Program-made: the position numbers and the translations under genes
The notes under the pieces: model-generated
What the model was told of the DNA's origin: nothing
Seen by the model: only the letters and a program-made list of their open reading frames with translations
Databases searched by the model: none
Shown here: piece after piece, positions 1 through 9,985 of the stretch
Position numbering within the stretch: position 1 is the first letter of the stretch
How the letters are laid out: each line of letters begins with the position of its first letter
Source: Myotis daubentonii
Taxonomy: Eukaryota; Chordata; Mammalia; Chiroptera; Vespertilionidae
Assembly (NCBI RefSeq): GCF_963259705.1
Contig: NC_081851.1
Coordinates: 14,234,145 to 14,298,144 of the forward strand
DNA: 64,000 bases
Direction: 5' to 3'

Positions 1-869
1 TTGTTATTTATGGCTTTTCTTATCTCTTTTGGTGGACAGAGACTTCCAGGGGCAGGGCTTACAGCTCCGCAGGGCAGAGAGATTTACGGGCCCTGCCCCT
101 GCCTGTGACATCATAGTCCAACATGAGCCACCTGAGGCGGAACTAAGTCTGAAGTTATTATTAACTGTCTATGGACCCCATTAACCTTGTTTGTGTGTCT
201 TGTGCAGTCTGTTGTCTTCGTGGTTGTGTTTTTTGTTTGACTTGCTGTTTTCAGTTACTTATTAGGCTCCTCATAGAGGACATATCCTGGTCTTTCCCTT
301 CCTCCTTCATCCTGATTCTGACAACATCTGTAACTGGATTAAAGATCTTTTCTTTCAGGAGGCCCTCCAGGCTTTCAGTTGCAAGATCTCCCTACACACC
401 CTTATCCTCATCTGCTATCTTTCCAGGCTGACTAAAAGTCATTTTTCTCCACAGGTCGGACCCCAGCCTCCAGGAGGGAGGACTACTACAGTGGTAGTCT
501 GTGGTTTTCTCCACAACTCCCACTGTTTCTATTTCCCCCCTCTGTAGGAATTGTCTTCCTCTGACTCAAAATAGGAGAGGGAGACAAGCAACGGGCCCTG
601 GGCTGGGGGACAAGGGGGGTGTCGGCTGTTAATTATGAAGCAGGGAAAGGTAGGTTTTTGTTGATTTTTACTGGCTGAAGACCACTCTGCTGGTGTAGGG
701 GTCTGGTCCGTAGCCTACTAGGTGTCTTATCAGAACTTCAGTAGATTCAAGGTCGCAAGTTTTCTGCAAGTACAATTAATCTTTCTCTGCCCCATTTTAT
801 TCTTTTTAACCCTTCGAATACTAAATTAGACCGATACAATATACTTTAAGTTCATAAATATTAATCTAA
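1..869. other. Intergenic, no gene recognised
   Basis: I see no coding region here that I can support. The frame at 171-431 has no recognisable domain and its codon use looks random. Some of the stretch (a TTTTTCTCCACAGG motif around 440, pyrimidine-rich stretches) could be decayed LTR-type sequence related to the pol remnant further on, but I cannot define ends. Confidence 0.4.
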
Positions 870-879
870 AAATGCTGAC

Positions 880-946
880 TAGGATGATGACACATTTGTA
901 ATTCCTTAACTAATAAAGAATTTAAAGATTTAAAAAAATAATAAAT
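880..946 (+). mobile_element. 67-bp L1 3'-end insertion with target-site duplication
   Basis: The insert carries the same tail sequence (GACACATTTGTAATNCCTTAACTAATAA followed by an A-rich tail) as the larger L1 at 14344-15021. It is flanked by AAATGCTGAC at 870-879 and 947-956, a perfect 10-bp target duplication. This is an extremely 5'-truncated L1 retrotransposition event. Confidence 0.75.
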
Positions 947-1018
947 AAATGCTGACAATTCACTTTTGGTAATCATTATAGGATTGACATTTCTAAGAAT
1001 AACGAATTCTAATACATT

Positions 1019-1019
<1 letters not shown>

Positions 1020-1068
<49 letters not shown>
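1020..1068. repeat. (CA)n microsatellite
   Basis: About 24 uninterrupted CA dinucleotides. The minus-strand frame reading poly(Cys-Val) across it is an artefact. Confidence 0.97.
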
Positions 1069-1072
<4 letters not shown>

Positions 1073-1073
1073 T

Positions 1074-2260
1074 TCCCAAGAGCCAAGTGGAGGAGAAATG
1101 GAGCTGAAGTCCGCAGCTGCCCTGGTGATTTAGAACTGGTTGCTAGGCAGACTCAGCCCCAGAAAGCCAGGTGAAAGAAGCGGGGGTAGGGGCTGGATTC
1201 GTGAGCTGCCTGCAGCAGCTCTGGAAGAAGCAGCAGCAGCTAGAAAAGTGGAGGACAGCAGACATTTACCTGATACTAGAGCTGCCCCACTGCCGCCTAG
1301 TGAGTAATGAGTGTTTTGCAACAAGCAATACAAAACTTAGGCCTTTGGATTGCTGGCTACAGCAGTTAAACCAGAAGCCAGTGACTGTTACTAGCCTTCC
1401 TGCAGCCCCAGGAATAGAGCAGTGAGCTCAGGATCTGTGAAAGCAGAAGATAGAGCTGGTGAAAGCTCCCTGTTTGCAAATGTACTGAAAGGGTTCAGTA
1501 CCTGTTGCTGCTGGAAGAAGAGGGGCTGATATCCCCTTACAGTGCACTCCCTTGGGAGAGGCCTGTTTGCTGCTATGCCACAAAGGGGACTGGTTGGAAG
1601 ACAAGGGGCCTAATACCCAAGTCACTGCCACAGGAGTGTTTTGCAATATGCAAAGCTGTTTCTAACTGCAACTCTGGCTGTTTTGGACTGGCAGCTTAAA
1701 GTCAAAGGGCCAAGGAAAGACACTCTCCCTGGACTGGGGAGCCTTCAGGACTTTGAGATTCTCCAAGAGAGGAGGAGTCTGACTGAGGGACTGGCTGAGG
1801 TCCCATTGGGTTAGGAGAACCGGAGTTTGCATATTGAACTTATAAACTACAGTTTTCTAGACAGAGGTCCAAGCCCAGTTGTATAGTGGTTAAGCTGCCT
1901 GTGTATAGCAAAACAACTCAGAATACATTTTAGGGAAATTGGACAGACAGTGTTTGTGGCTAGAAAAAAAAGGAACTGGCCACCAAACACATCCCTGACA
2001 GTAGCCTTCAGAAAACTGTATAATAGACTTCAATAATGCCTGCATCTTCATGGACATGACTCCAGAGAGACAAGGACAGTTTTCCTTTGTATGAGAAGGT
2101 CAAAAATAGAAGGTCACCTCCCTAAGGTGTTTGTATAGCTCTACCATGTGTCATGTTTAGTAGTAAAAGATTTAGCTGTCAGAAGTGGCCGCAGTGCCAA
2201 TGTTATACTTCATTATGGGTATGTAAGACAAGGGCCATAGCCAAAGTGGTACTCACCCAG
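1074..2260. other. Unclassified, possibly retroviral-derived sequence
   Basis: No gene recognised. It contains GCAGCAG-rich patches and a run of unrelated short frames on both strands. It lies directly upstream of a pol-like remnant in the same orientation, so part may be decayed internal ERV sequence, but no domain was visible. Confidence 0.3.
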
Positions 2261-2269
2261 AGTCTCATC

Positions 2270-2985
2270 CCCTAGAAAAGGCCAGTAAGCTATTTGTCCA
2301 AAGGACTTGACCCCTTTACATTTGGGTGACCTACTTGCCTCTGGGCAGTAGCAGCCACAGCTATGCTTATCAAAAAAGCAAATAAGTTAACCATAGGGTA
2401 GGAACTAATGGCCCACATGCAGTCAAGACTTTACTCCAGAACACACTGGAGCGCTAGATGTCAAAGCTCAATTCACCCAGTTTCAGGTGCTCCAGCGGGC
2501 AAAAGAAAAATCAGTAACAATTTATAATGGTAGCAGGTACTCCTTTGCAATGGCTCATGTACATAATGCTATTTACAAGGTAAGGAGACTCCACAGAAGC
2601 AAGAGGGAACCGGGCCACAGACAAAGCGGCCTGGGAGGCTGCCCTAAAACCACTGGGGCCTCTACAGATTCTAGTGACTCTTTCAGACGCTGACCTGCCC
2701 AATCTAGAAAAGCTGAAATCCATAACCAATCTTTTCTCAAGTTCTTGCAGGCTTTACAGTCCACCCAGAAAGCAGTCCAGAAGCACGTCCAAGATGCTCT
2801 GCCTGTACCAAATTCTGATCTGGTCCATCCCTTCCAACCTGGTGACTCTGTTTAGATAAAGAAATCTGCCACCCAAGGACTGACTCCTACATGAAAAGGA
2901 CCACCCCCATGGCAATCAAGGTCGACGGGATCCTGAAGTGTCTTCATCACACCCAGCTTAAGACGGCCATGGAAAATAGAGAGTC
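2270..2985 (+). pseudogene. Degraded gammaretrovirus-like pol remnant (ERV)
   Basis: Discontinuous stretches on the + strand resemble gammaretroviral pol in the expected order. A connection-type segment lies at about 2330-2460, an RNase H-like segment at about 2463-2610 (a tyrosine/alanine-rich SRYSFAMAHVH patch), and an integrase C-terminal-like segment at about 2745-2960 (including VHPFQPGDSV). Stops and frameshifts separate them, and the acidic residue expected before the RNase H SRY motif is replaced. No intact gag, pol or env frame exists, so this is an old endogenous fragment. Family assignment is by pattern recognition only. Confidence 0.6.
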
Positions 2986-3500
2986 CAGGACTCTTTGGAC
3001 CCTCTAGAGATTATTCCTGGCCCTCATTCCAGGCCCTTATAAGCAAGCCCACTGACTTTATTTGGCAGAGAATTAATTCTATTAAGCTTATAGTCCTCAG
3101 GTGTCAATATAACTCCCTCCCCAACAATGACCCAAAAGAGTCAATGATTTGACTCCTGTATAGAAAACCAGTGGGGAATGAAGTATCCATCTTCCCCAGA
3201 CAAAGTTATCAGTGCTGGCACCAGGCCAAGCCTTTCGTTGAGGTCTCAAAGACCCAGCACATAGGGGCTTTTTAAGACTCACAAAGGGGACCAGAAAACC
3301 CCATTTTTGGGAGACAAAGAGGGTAAAAAGATACAAATACAGGAAACTTTCTGAGTGACTTCGCCCAGAATTCTAGAGTCATTTTTCTCTGGGCCCGTGT
3401 GTAATAATAAATGTAACTCCATCTCTCTATGCGTTGCTTGGTTTTTCTCCAGGCTTCTGTAACACCTGCACTGATTGAAAGATTTAACTGTTAATACTAT
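2986..3500 (+). other. Possible ERV 3' part or decayed LTR
   Basis: This follows the pol remnant. An AATAAA lies near 3405, followed by a CTTGGTTTTTCTCC pyrimidine stretch of the kind seen near LTR R/U5 borders. No matching 5' LTR or target duplication was found, so the LTR identity is inference. Confidence 0.3.
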
Positions 3501-3653
3501 AATTACAAGACACATTTCAGTATTGGAGATTAAGAACAAGGTCAAGTTCAACTCAGAGCATGGTCTAGACTCTAGAATGACAAAAACAACCACTCAGAGA
3601 GGTAGGACAAGTTCTCATTCATTATTACTCTGCTTCTTTTTTAAATTGTAACT

Positions 3654-3863
3654 TTAAAAAAATATATGTTTTTATTGATTTTAGAGAGAGAGGACGGGAG
3701 AGGATGAGAGAGATAGAGAGAGAGAAACATTGATGAATGTTCAAGCCCTCCCCCTACTGGGGATGGAGTCTGCAACCCGGGCATGCGCCCTGACCGAAAT
3801 CGAACTGGTGACATTTTGGTACACAGGATCACGCTCAACCAACTGAGCCACACTGGCCAGGGC
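3654..3863 (-). mobile_element. VES-type tRNA-derived SINE
   Basis: The minus strand reads a tRNA-like head (CTGGCCAGTGTGGCTCAGTTGG), a B-box-like GGTTCGATT-type segment, CCCCAGTAGGGG-type sequence and a CT-rich tail ending in AATCAATAAAAA. This is the dominant SINE of vesper bats. It is a decayed copy. Confidence 0.9.
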
Positions 3864-4083
3864 TTCCTACTTCTGGACAATCTGCCACAGCGAGCATGTC
3901 CTGCTGGACAGTCAGGGTGTGTCCCAGTCATGTCCCGTGCTGTGTGCCCCCTCTACCCGTCCACCGTGCACCTCTGTAGAAAGGCCCTTTCCTGCCGTCT
4001 TCACAGGGCACATCTCCAATCCTTCAAATCCCATTTCAAACGCCCCTTGTCTTACAAGCTAACTCACACATCTTCACTTAGAT

Positions 4084-4307
4084 CAGTGCTTCTCAACCTT
4101 CCTAATGCCGCGACCCTTTAATATAGTTCCTCATGTTGTGGTGATCCCCAACAATAAAATTATCTTCGTTGCTACTTCATAACTGTAATTTTGCTACTGT
4201 TATGAATCTTAACGTAAATATCTGATATGCAGGATGTATTTAGGTGACACCTGTGAAAGGGTGGTTCGACTCTCAAAGGGGTCGCGACCCAAGGTTGAAA
4301 ACCGCTG
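4084..4307 (+). mobile_element. SPIN-family hAT DNA transposon (non-autonomous)
   Basis: The termini are CAGTGCTTCTCAACCTT and AAGGTTGAAAACCGCTG, imperfect inverted repeats of the SPIN (Space Invader) type. The internal sequence includes CATGTTGTGGTGATCCCCAA and GGGGTCGCGACCC. It is flanked by ACTTAGAT (4076-4083) and CCTTAGAT (4308-4315), an 8-bp hAT target duplication with one mismatch. SPIN elements entered several tetrapod lineages, including Myotis, by horizontal transfer. At 224 bp this is a short internally deleted copy without transposase. Confidence 0.9.
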
Positions 4308-4372
4308 CCTTAGATGAATGCTATGACATACTGCACCAGCTACCTGTCATTACATTTGCATTTATTTACACA

Positions 4373-4531
4373 CTAGAGGCCTGATGCATGAAATTTGTGC
4401 AAGGGGCTTGGCCCTCACAGCCCCTCATAGCCTCGGCTGGCCCTTACTTCCCCGGCTTTGTCCGGAAGGTCTTCCAGGTGGTCGTTCTGCTGTTCGGTCT
4501 ATTTAGGGTAATAGCTCTTTATTATATAGGA
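4373..4531 (-). mobile_element. HeliBat-like Helitron (short, non-autonomous)
   Basis: On the minus strand the element starts TCCTATATAATAAAG and ends GGCCTCTAG, with A before TC and T after CTAG. This is the A|T insertion preference of Helitrons. Just inside the 3' end is the GCACNAATTTCATGCA-type region expected to form the terminal hairpin. Helitron amplification on this scale is specific to vesper bats among mammals. No Rep/helicase coding sequence. Confidence 0.88.
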
Positions 4532-5125
4532 TATAATTACAACAGCAGTCAATACTTAGAGCTCACACTTTCAGTGTGTTAATGGGTGCCATGCACTATA
4601 AAGAGTAGCTAAGTGTTGTATGTGTATTTTCTCATTAAAGCTCATTATAGATGATGGGGTTATATTTCTGCTGTGCCTGTTTTAAAGATATAGACATTGA
4701 GACCCCAGGGGAGGCAGTGCTTTCACTTGTCCAAGAGGTTCCTGAGTTAGAAATGGATAAACCTAGATTCTCCTAGTGTAAAGGCTCCCTGCAGAAAATG
4801 CCACTCAAAAACCCAAACCCTGGAGAATCCCAAGTGTTGTCAAGAATAACTGGAACGCTCATACACGACTGGTGACCGTGTAAAATGGTGCAGTCATTTT
4901 GGAAAACAGTTTGGTAGCTTCGTAAAAACAAACACCAGATGCCCCAACAATCCCACTCCGAGGTGTCTATTACCCATGAGAAATACATATGTCCACCTTA
5001 AAAAAAAACTCATACACAACTACTCAGCACAGTTTTATCCATAATTGCCCAAACTTAGAAACAACCCAGATGTCCATCAACTAATGTATGGATAAACACT
5101 CTATGGTACATCCTGCCAATGGAAC

Positions 5126-5557
5126 ACAGGCCCACCTCACTTTATTGGGCATCACAGATACTGAATTTTTTACAAATTGAAGATTTGTGGCAACCCTGCA
5201 CTGAGAAAGTATATTAGCCATTTTTCCTACAGGCTCATATAAGGGTAAGCATTTTTAAATTAATATTTATATTTATTTTTAGAGAGAGAGGAAGGGAAAG
5301 GGAGAGAGAAAGAGAAACATTGGTGTGAGAACAGAACATTGATTGGCTGCTTCCTGCATGCCTCCTGCTGACGAGGATCAAGCCTGAAACCCAGGCAATG
5401 TGCCCTGAATGGGAATTGAACCAGCAACCTTTTGGTGCATGGGATGATACCCACCCAACTGAGCCACACCAGCCAGGTGCCTACTTTAAATTAAGGTATA
5501 TATATTGTTTTCTAGACATAAAGACCGAGCTCACAGTATCCCCAAGGTGTGCCTGTA
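5126..5557. mobile_element. Tigger/pogo-like DNA transposon remnant
   Basis: The ends CAGGCCCACCTCACTTTATTG and CCCCAAGGTGTGCCTGTA are inverted-repeat-like. The internal TTTTTTACAAATTGAAGATTTG and GTGGCAACCCTGCA segments are typical of ancient Tigger-family MITEs in placental mammals. A VES SINE occupies about 5262-5478. Confidence 0.7.
5262..5478 (-). mobile_element. VES-type SINE inside the Tigger remnant
   Basis: The minus strand reads GGCTGGTGTGGCTCAGTTGGG, then the body, with GAGAGA (CT on minus) and TTTTTATT tail sequence at the low-coordinate end. It splits the Tigger remnant, so it is younger. Confidence 0.9.
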
Positions 5558-5876
5558 CTGTTTAGAATGAAAAAGAACAAACTTCTAATACGTGCATCGG
5601 CATGGATGAATCTTGGAAGCATTAGGCTGAGTGAAAGCTTGACTCACAAGGCCACATACTGTATGATCTGATGTATAAGACATTCTGGAAAAGGCAAAAG
5701 TATTGGGAAAGAAAACAGGAGTGATTGCCTGGGGCTGAGGCTGGGCTGGAGCATTGATGACTAAGAGGCAGAGGTGCTGCTTGGGTGATGGACCCATTCT
5801 CTATCTGACTGTTTGGACAGTTACATGACTGTATACGTTTGTCAAAACTCAACAAACAACATTAAAAAGTTACCTG

Positions 5877-6070
5877 GCCCTAGCTGGTTTTGCTCAGTGG
5901 ATAGAGCATTGGCCTGCAGACCTAAGGGTCTCTGATTCGATTCTGGTCAAGGGCATATGCCTGGATTGCAGGCTTGATCCCCAGTAGGGGGCGTGCAGAA
6001 GGCAGCTAATCAATGATTCTCATCATTGAAGTTTCTGTATCTCTTTCCCTCTCCCTTTCTGTCTGAAATC

Positions 6071-6071
<1 letters not shown>
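5877..6071 (+). mobile_element. VES-type SINE
   Basis: The sequence is GGCCCTAGCTGGTTTTGCTC, then GTGGATAGAGCATTGG, GATTCGATTC and CCCCAGTAGGGGGCGTGCAG, followed by a CT-rich tail and GAAATCAAT. One of the better preserved copies. A (TA)n tract follows. Confidence 0.95.

Positions 6072-6104
<33 letters not shown>
6072..6104. repeat. (TA)n microsatellite
   Basis: About 16 TA units grown from the A/T-rich tail of the preceding SINE. Confidence 0.95.
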
Positions 6105-6107
<3 letters not shown>

Positions 6108-6337
6108 CTGCCCTCGCCCATGTGCTCAGTGTCAGCCTACGCACCCAAGGTCATGGGTCTGATTCCTGGTCAAGGGCACATACCTGGGTTGGAGGTTCAA
6201 TCTGGGGCCTGGATGGGGCACGTATGGGAGGCAACCAATCAATGTGTCTCTCTCACATCAGTGTTTCTGTTTCTCTCTCCCCTGCCTTCCTTCCCTCCAT
6301 CCCACTCTGTCTAAAAATCAATGAGAAAAATATCCTC
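6105..6337 (+). mobile_element. VES-type SINE
   Basis: A diverged tRNA-like head (CTGCCCTCGCCCATGTGCTC), GGGTCTGATTCCTGGTCAAG, CATACCTGGGTTGGAGGTTC, a CT-rich tail and AAAAATCAATGAGAAAAAT. It lies head-to-tail with the previous SINE. Confidence 0.88.
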
Positions 6338-6878
6338 AGGTGAGGATTAAAAAAGAAAAAAAAAAGTTCTCTGAAGATAGGCTCATGGATCAGTAAGCCC
6401 AATTAGAAGTTCTCCACACTATTTCTGACCAAATCTATCCTTTGTGCGAAGTAGTAAGTGGAAGAGTAAGCTAATCTGAACTTTATTACCATTCCATTTC
6501 CTTAGCGATCTTTGGCAGACGAGTTAATGAGGAAAAAATAACCAACAAAAGGTGACAAGCAGGGAAGCTGGGAGCAGAGATGGCCCACATGCTGAGTGAC
6601 CTGAGCTCCCAGACAGGCAGGAGCCGCACCAGCTTCACAAGTCTCTTGATCCTCTGTTCAAAGACCTCAGTGTTACCAGATGCTGCTGGCTGCCTCCTCC
6701 TCATCATCATCTGAGGGAAAACACTGCCATGTGCTTAAAAAAGTTAACAAATGTCACAACTTTAAGTAAAAACACAACCAAGTATTTTCATTTTAATTAA
6801 AAAACAAGGTATTTTGCTATAACACAACAAAGTCTTTTCAGCACCAGTGCCATCCCTGGCAACTTCATCATTGTTGCC
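6338..6878. other. Unannotated spacer
   Basis: No gene or recognisable repeat. The short minus-strand frame at 6486-6710 lacks any domain. Confidence 0.4.
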
Positions 6879-6903
6879 CAAAAAAAAAAAAAAAAAAAAA
6901 AAA
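6879..6903. repeat. Poly(A) tract
   Basis: An uninterrupted A run of about 25 bases just before a G-rich stretch. It could be the tail of an undetected retroelement. Confidence 0.9.
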
Positions 6904-6936
6904 GGATGGGGGGAGGGGAGTTTAAAAAGCATATCT

Positions 6937-7081
6937 GGCCTGGCCAGTGTAGCTCAGGGTTTGAGGGTCAACCCATGAACCAGGAGGTCACCTTTCCATT
7001 CCTAGTCAGGGCACATACCTGGGTTGCGTGCTTGATCCCCAATAGGGGGTGTGCAGGATGATGTATCTCTATCATCACTGA

Positions 7082-7137
<56 letters not shown>

Positions 7138-7185
7138 TCTCTCCTCTTCCTTCCTTTCCCTTAAATCAATAAAAACGATATTGTG
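6937..7185 (+). mobile_element. VES-type SINE with expanded (CT)n
   Basis: The tRNA-like head GGCCTGGCCAGTGTAGCTCA is followed by CCCCAATAGGGGGTGTGCAG, a (CT)n expansion at about 7086-7134 and AAATCAATAAAAAC. Confidence 0.92.
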
Positions 7186-7362
7186 GGTGTTTTTTTGGCT
7201 TTGTGGCTAGAGCATGGACCCTTGCACCAAGAGGGCACATGCTGGAGTTTCGGACTCCATCCCCCGCAGGAGGCTTGCAGGCAATGGATGTTTCTCTCTC
7301 ATCGATGTTTCTATCTCTCCCTTCCTCTCTCTCTAAAATCAATAAAAATACATTGAAAATAT
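7186..7362 (+). mobile_element. VES-type SINE, diverged
   Basis: A head-to-tail neighbour of the preceding SINE. TTTGTGGCTAGAGCATGGAC, CTCATCGATGTTTCTATCTC and AAAATCAATAAAAATAC mark head, body and tail. Confidence 0.82.
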
Positions 7363-7365
7363 TTT

Positions 7366-8199
7366 AAAAATAAATAATTACCCTAAAGAATTTTTTTAAA
7401 AACCATATCTGACCTTAGGTCCAACCACCTGCATACCAGACCCCAAACTCCTTTCTGTCCCAAGAAGAGGGCCTGGCACGGCCGAGGCAGCAGCAGTGGG
7501 GAGGCCTGAGTAAGGGGAAGGTCCAAGGCTGTCAGGCTCAGAGCTGCAGGAGGCACGGACCACCCCTGTCTGACTCTCCATGCCCACTGCCCACGGCAGG
7601 GGCTGGCCAGGGAACATACTGGAAGTTGCTCTGTATTTCTGGAGGGCAATCTGCCTGATACAACACAACTGCATGTCTACACCCTTGGACGAGGGATAGA
7701 TAGTCTCTGGATTAACCTGGTTATGAGTTTAGCGGAGTGCTCAATGAGAAGGAGCAAAGAAAGGCTCCTCACACTTGCTCATTTCCTTCAGGAGAGGCTC
7801 AGGTGTGCTGGCAAGAAAAGAAGCACTCAGATAAAGTGACCAAGACTTCAGCATGGAGCAAAACATTTTTAACACGTGAATTTCCTATTTGTGTTAGAAC
7901 AGGGCCATCTTCTCAGATGCCTCCTGTTTGCTTGATCTCTAAGGCCAGGAAGGGAGTTGCCCCTTGGGAGCTATACCCCTTCTGGAGACTGAAAGATCCA
8001 CTTCCACACCTTTCCCACAAGGGGTGCCACCATTCAGGGGGAGCTCCTAAGTCCTGCAAAAGCAGGGTGTGCTGTGACCTAGATTTGTGGTGGACACCTG
8101 AGTCAATCCCTTTCAGCGCAGATACCTTTGCAGACATTTCTATGTCACTGATGAGTGAGAATGGAAGCTGACCCTTCTGTGGGGGCATCAGCTCAGTAA
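7366..8199. other. Spacer with long chance open frame
   Basis: A 144-codon + strand frame (7737-8171) is open here. I see no domain, splice context or codon bias, and the opposite strand is open for a similar length and runs into a SINE. No gene is supported. Confidence 0.4.
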
Positions 8200-8214
8200 A
8201 TAAGTCTCTTTCTT

Positions 8215-8441
8215 TTCTCTTCTTTTTTAAAATATATTTTATTGATTTTTTACAGAGAGGAAGGAAGAGGGATAGAGAGTTAGAAACATCCATGAGAGAG
8301 AAACATCGATCAGCTGCCTCCTGCACACCCCCTACTGGGGATGTGCCCGTAACCAAGGTACATGCCCTTGACCAGAATCAAACCTGGTACCCTTCAGTCT
8401 GCAGGCCGACGCTCTATCCACTGAGCCAAACCAGTGACGGC
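8215..8441 (-). mobile_element. VES-type SINE with perfect 15-bp target duplication
   Basis: The minus strand starts CCGTCACTGGTTTGGCTCAG and ends with the CT-rich and T-rich tail. It is flanked by ATAAGTCTCTTTCTT at 8200-8214 and 8442-8456, which proves a discrete retroposition event. Confidence 0.95.
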
Positions 8442-8456
8442 ATAAGTCTCTTTCTT

Positions 8457-9047
8457 ACCTGTGAACCGTAGAAATACATTTTCCCACAATAATGTGAGAA
8501 AGATTACTGATGTCATTAGAGTATTTTGCCTCTAAGGACTTATTTGAAAAGTATTTTTAAATTGTTTCAAATCATTATTTGAAATAAAGCAATTATGACT
8601 TTATTATTTTTAAAATATAAAAGTAACATGTAGAGTGTTGTAAAAATTTGAATGACTAGAAATAAGGAGAAAGTGACAGCCACCTCCCTCCCCTCTAGTT
8701 TGGTAGTCCCTCGCCCTATCTTGTTCTATGCAAATGTGAACAAATACATTCCACAGTGAATCTCAAAAGGAAGACCTTTTCTTTGAAAGTTGCAAACTGC
8801 CTAGGTGTAGAAGCAGGAGGTAGAAGGCCTCTCTAATCCTGCTTCCAGTCCCCACTCCCGCTCCTAGGGGCAGCCTTGGGAACAGCTCACATAAACCCAC
8901 CCATGAAGGTGCACAAACGCAGCTCTTCATGGACCAAAGTGGAGTCACAGTACACATCCTATCCTCTACTTCCCTTGTTTATACAATAATATACATGGGA
9001 AGTGTTTCTGTACCAATGCACAGGCCTTCACCTCATTAAAACAAAAA
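8457..9047. other. Unannotated spacer
   Basis: AT-rich non-coding sequence. I recognise no gene or repeat. Confidence 0.4.
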
Positions 9048-9056
9048 AGCTGTGAC

Positions 9057-9295
9057 GGCCCTGGCCCTGAGGCTCAGTTAGTTGGAGCGTCTTCCCATAT
9101 ACCAAAAGATTTCGGGTTCGCCCCCCAGTCAGGGCACACAGCTAGGTTGTGGGTTTGCCTACTGGTCAGGGCACATACCTAGGTTACAGGTTTGATCCTT
9201 GGTCGGACTCACGGGGGAGGAAACCATCAATGTTTCTCTCTCACATCGATGTTTTTCTCTCCCTTCCTCTCTCTAAGATTAATTTTTAAAAAAGC
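9057..9295 (+). mobile_element. VES-type SINE with target duplication
   Basis: It begins GGCCCTGGCCCTGAGGCTCA and ends with CTCTCTCTAAGATTAATTTTT. AGCTGTGAC flanks it at 9048-9056 and 9296-9304. The body contains an internal partial duplication of the GGGCACA..AGGTT segment. Confidence 0.92.
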
Positions 9296-9892
9296 AGCTG
9301 TGACTTCACTTTAGGAAAGATTGAATATACATATTTTCCTCCTACTGAAAACAACAAAACCCCTGAACATTATTATTAAAACCACCAAATCCTAAGAAGT
9401 CTGGGCTTGGATATGTATTGGGGGCAGGGCAGATGGACACAATGAAGTGCCCCCACCCCTTCTGTCCATGACGTCAGAGGACTAGTGCAGTCAGGACTTG
9501 TCCAATGTGTATTATTATACGAAAAAAACTAATAAAACTAATAGCAGCGTACAATGCAGACTGTGAGTCCACTTTGGTTCACCCAGAGCTGTGTTTGTGC
9601 GCATACGTGTGTGGATTTATGTCGTATGAGGTCCTGTCCACCTGGTGGTGTCAGCAGAGGTGGTGGAGGGCCCGGGGGGAGGGGGGGCTGGTATGACCTG
9701 AGTTAAACCTTTGGGGTTAGAAAATATGATAATCCCCATTCTAAAACTGGGGGATGCTGCAACTTGGAAACTGAGTTACACAGACGCAGGGGGACTAGAG
9801 CCCTGAATTTTTTGTAAACCAGGGATCTTCATCATCCTCTTCCTGACTGTCCGACTTTATCTCTATGTGAATTTCCGACTTATATCCTAGAC

Positions 9893-9985
9893 TTAGATTT
9901 CTGTGTGTGTGCCCATTTTACAGTTAGATTTCTATGTGTGTGCCCATTTTACAGTTAGATTTCTGTGTGTGTGCTCATTTTAGAA
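9893..9985. repeat. 31-bp minisatellite, 3 copies
   Basis: Three tandem copies of a 31-base unit start at 9893, 9924 and 9955 (TTAGATTTCTGTGTGTGTGC, then CCATTTTACAG). They differ at one to three positions. A degenerate fourth start (TTAGATTGTGT) follows. Confidence 0.92.

Larger units (their letters stand above)
4787..5868 (+). mobile_element. Old L1 3' region, interrupted by a Tigger and a VES
   Basis: 4787-5113 reads as decayed L1 ORF2 C-terminal sequence (for example CAACCCAGATGTCCATCAAC). The match resumes at about 5560-5868 with ATGGATGAATCTTGG and the L1 3' end. The gap is a Tigger-like insertion at 5126-5557, itself interrupted by a VES. Confidence 0.75.

Noticed and set aside
810..840. 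TTAACCC-type motif resembling a piggyBac terminus
   Set aside because: Only a few bases agree. No second terminus or TTAA duplication was found.
866..1066. Poly(Val-Cys) frame across the CA repeat
   Set aside because: Translation of a microsatellite.
7737..8171. 144-codon open frame on the + strand
   Set aside because: No domain or splice context. The opposite strand is also open, and codon use looks random.
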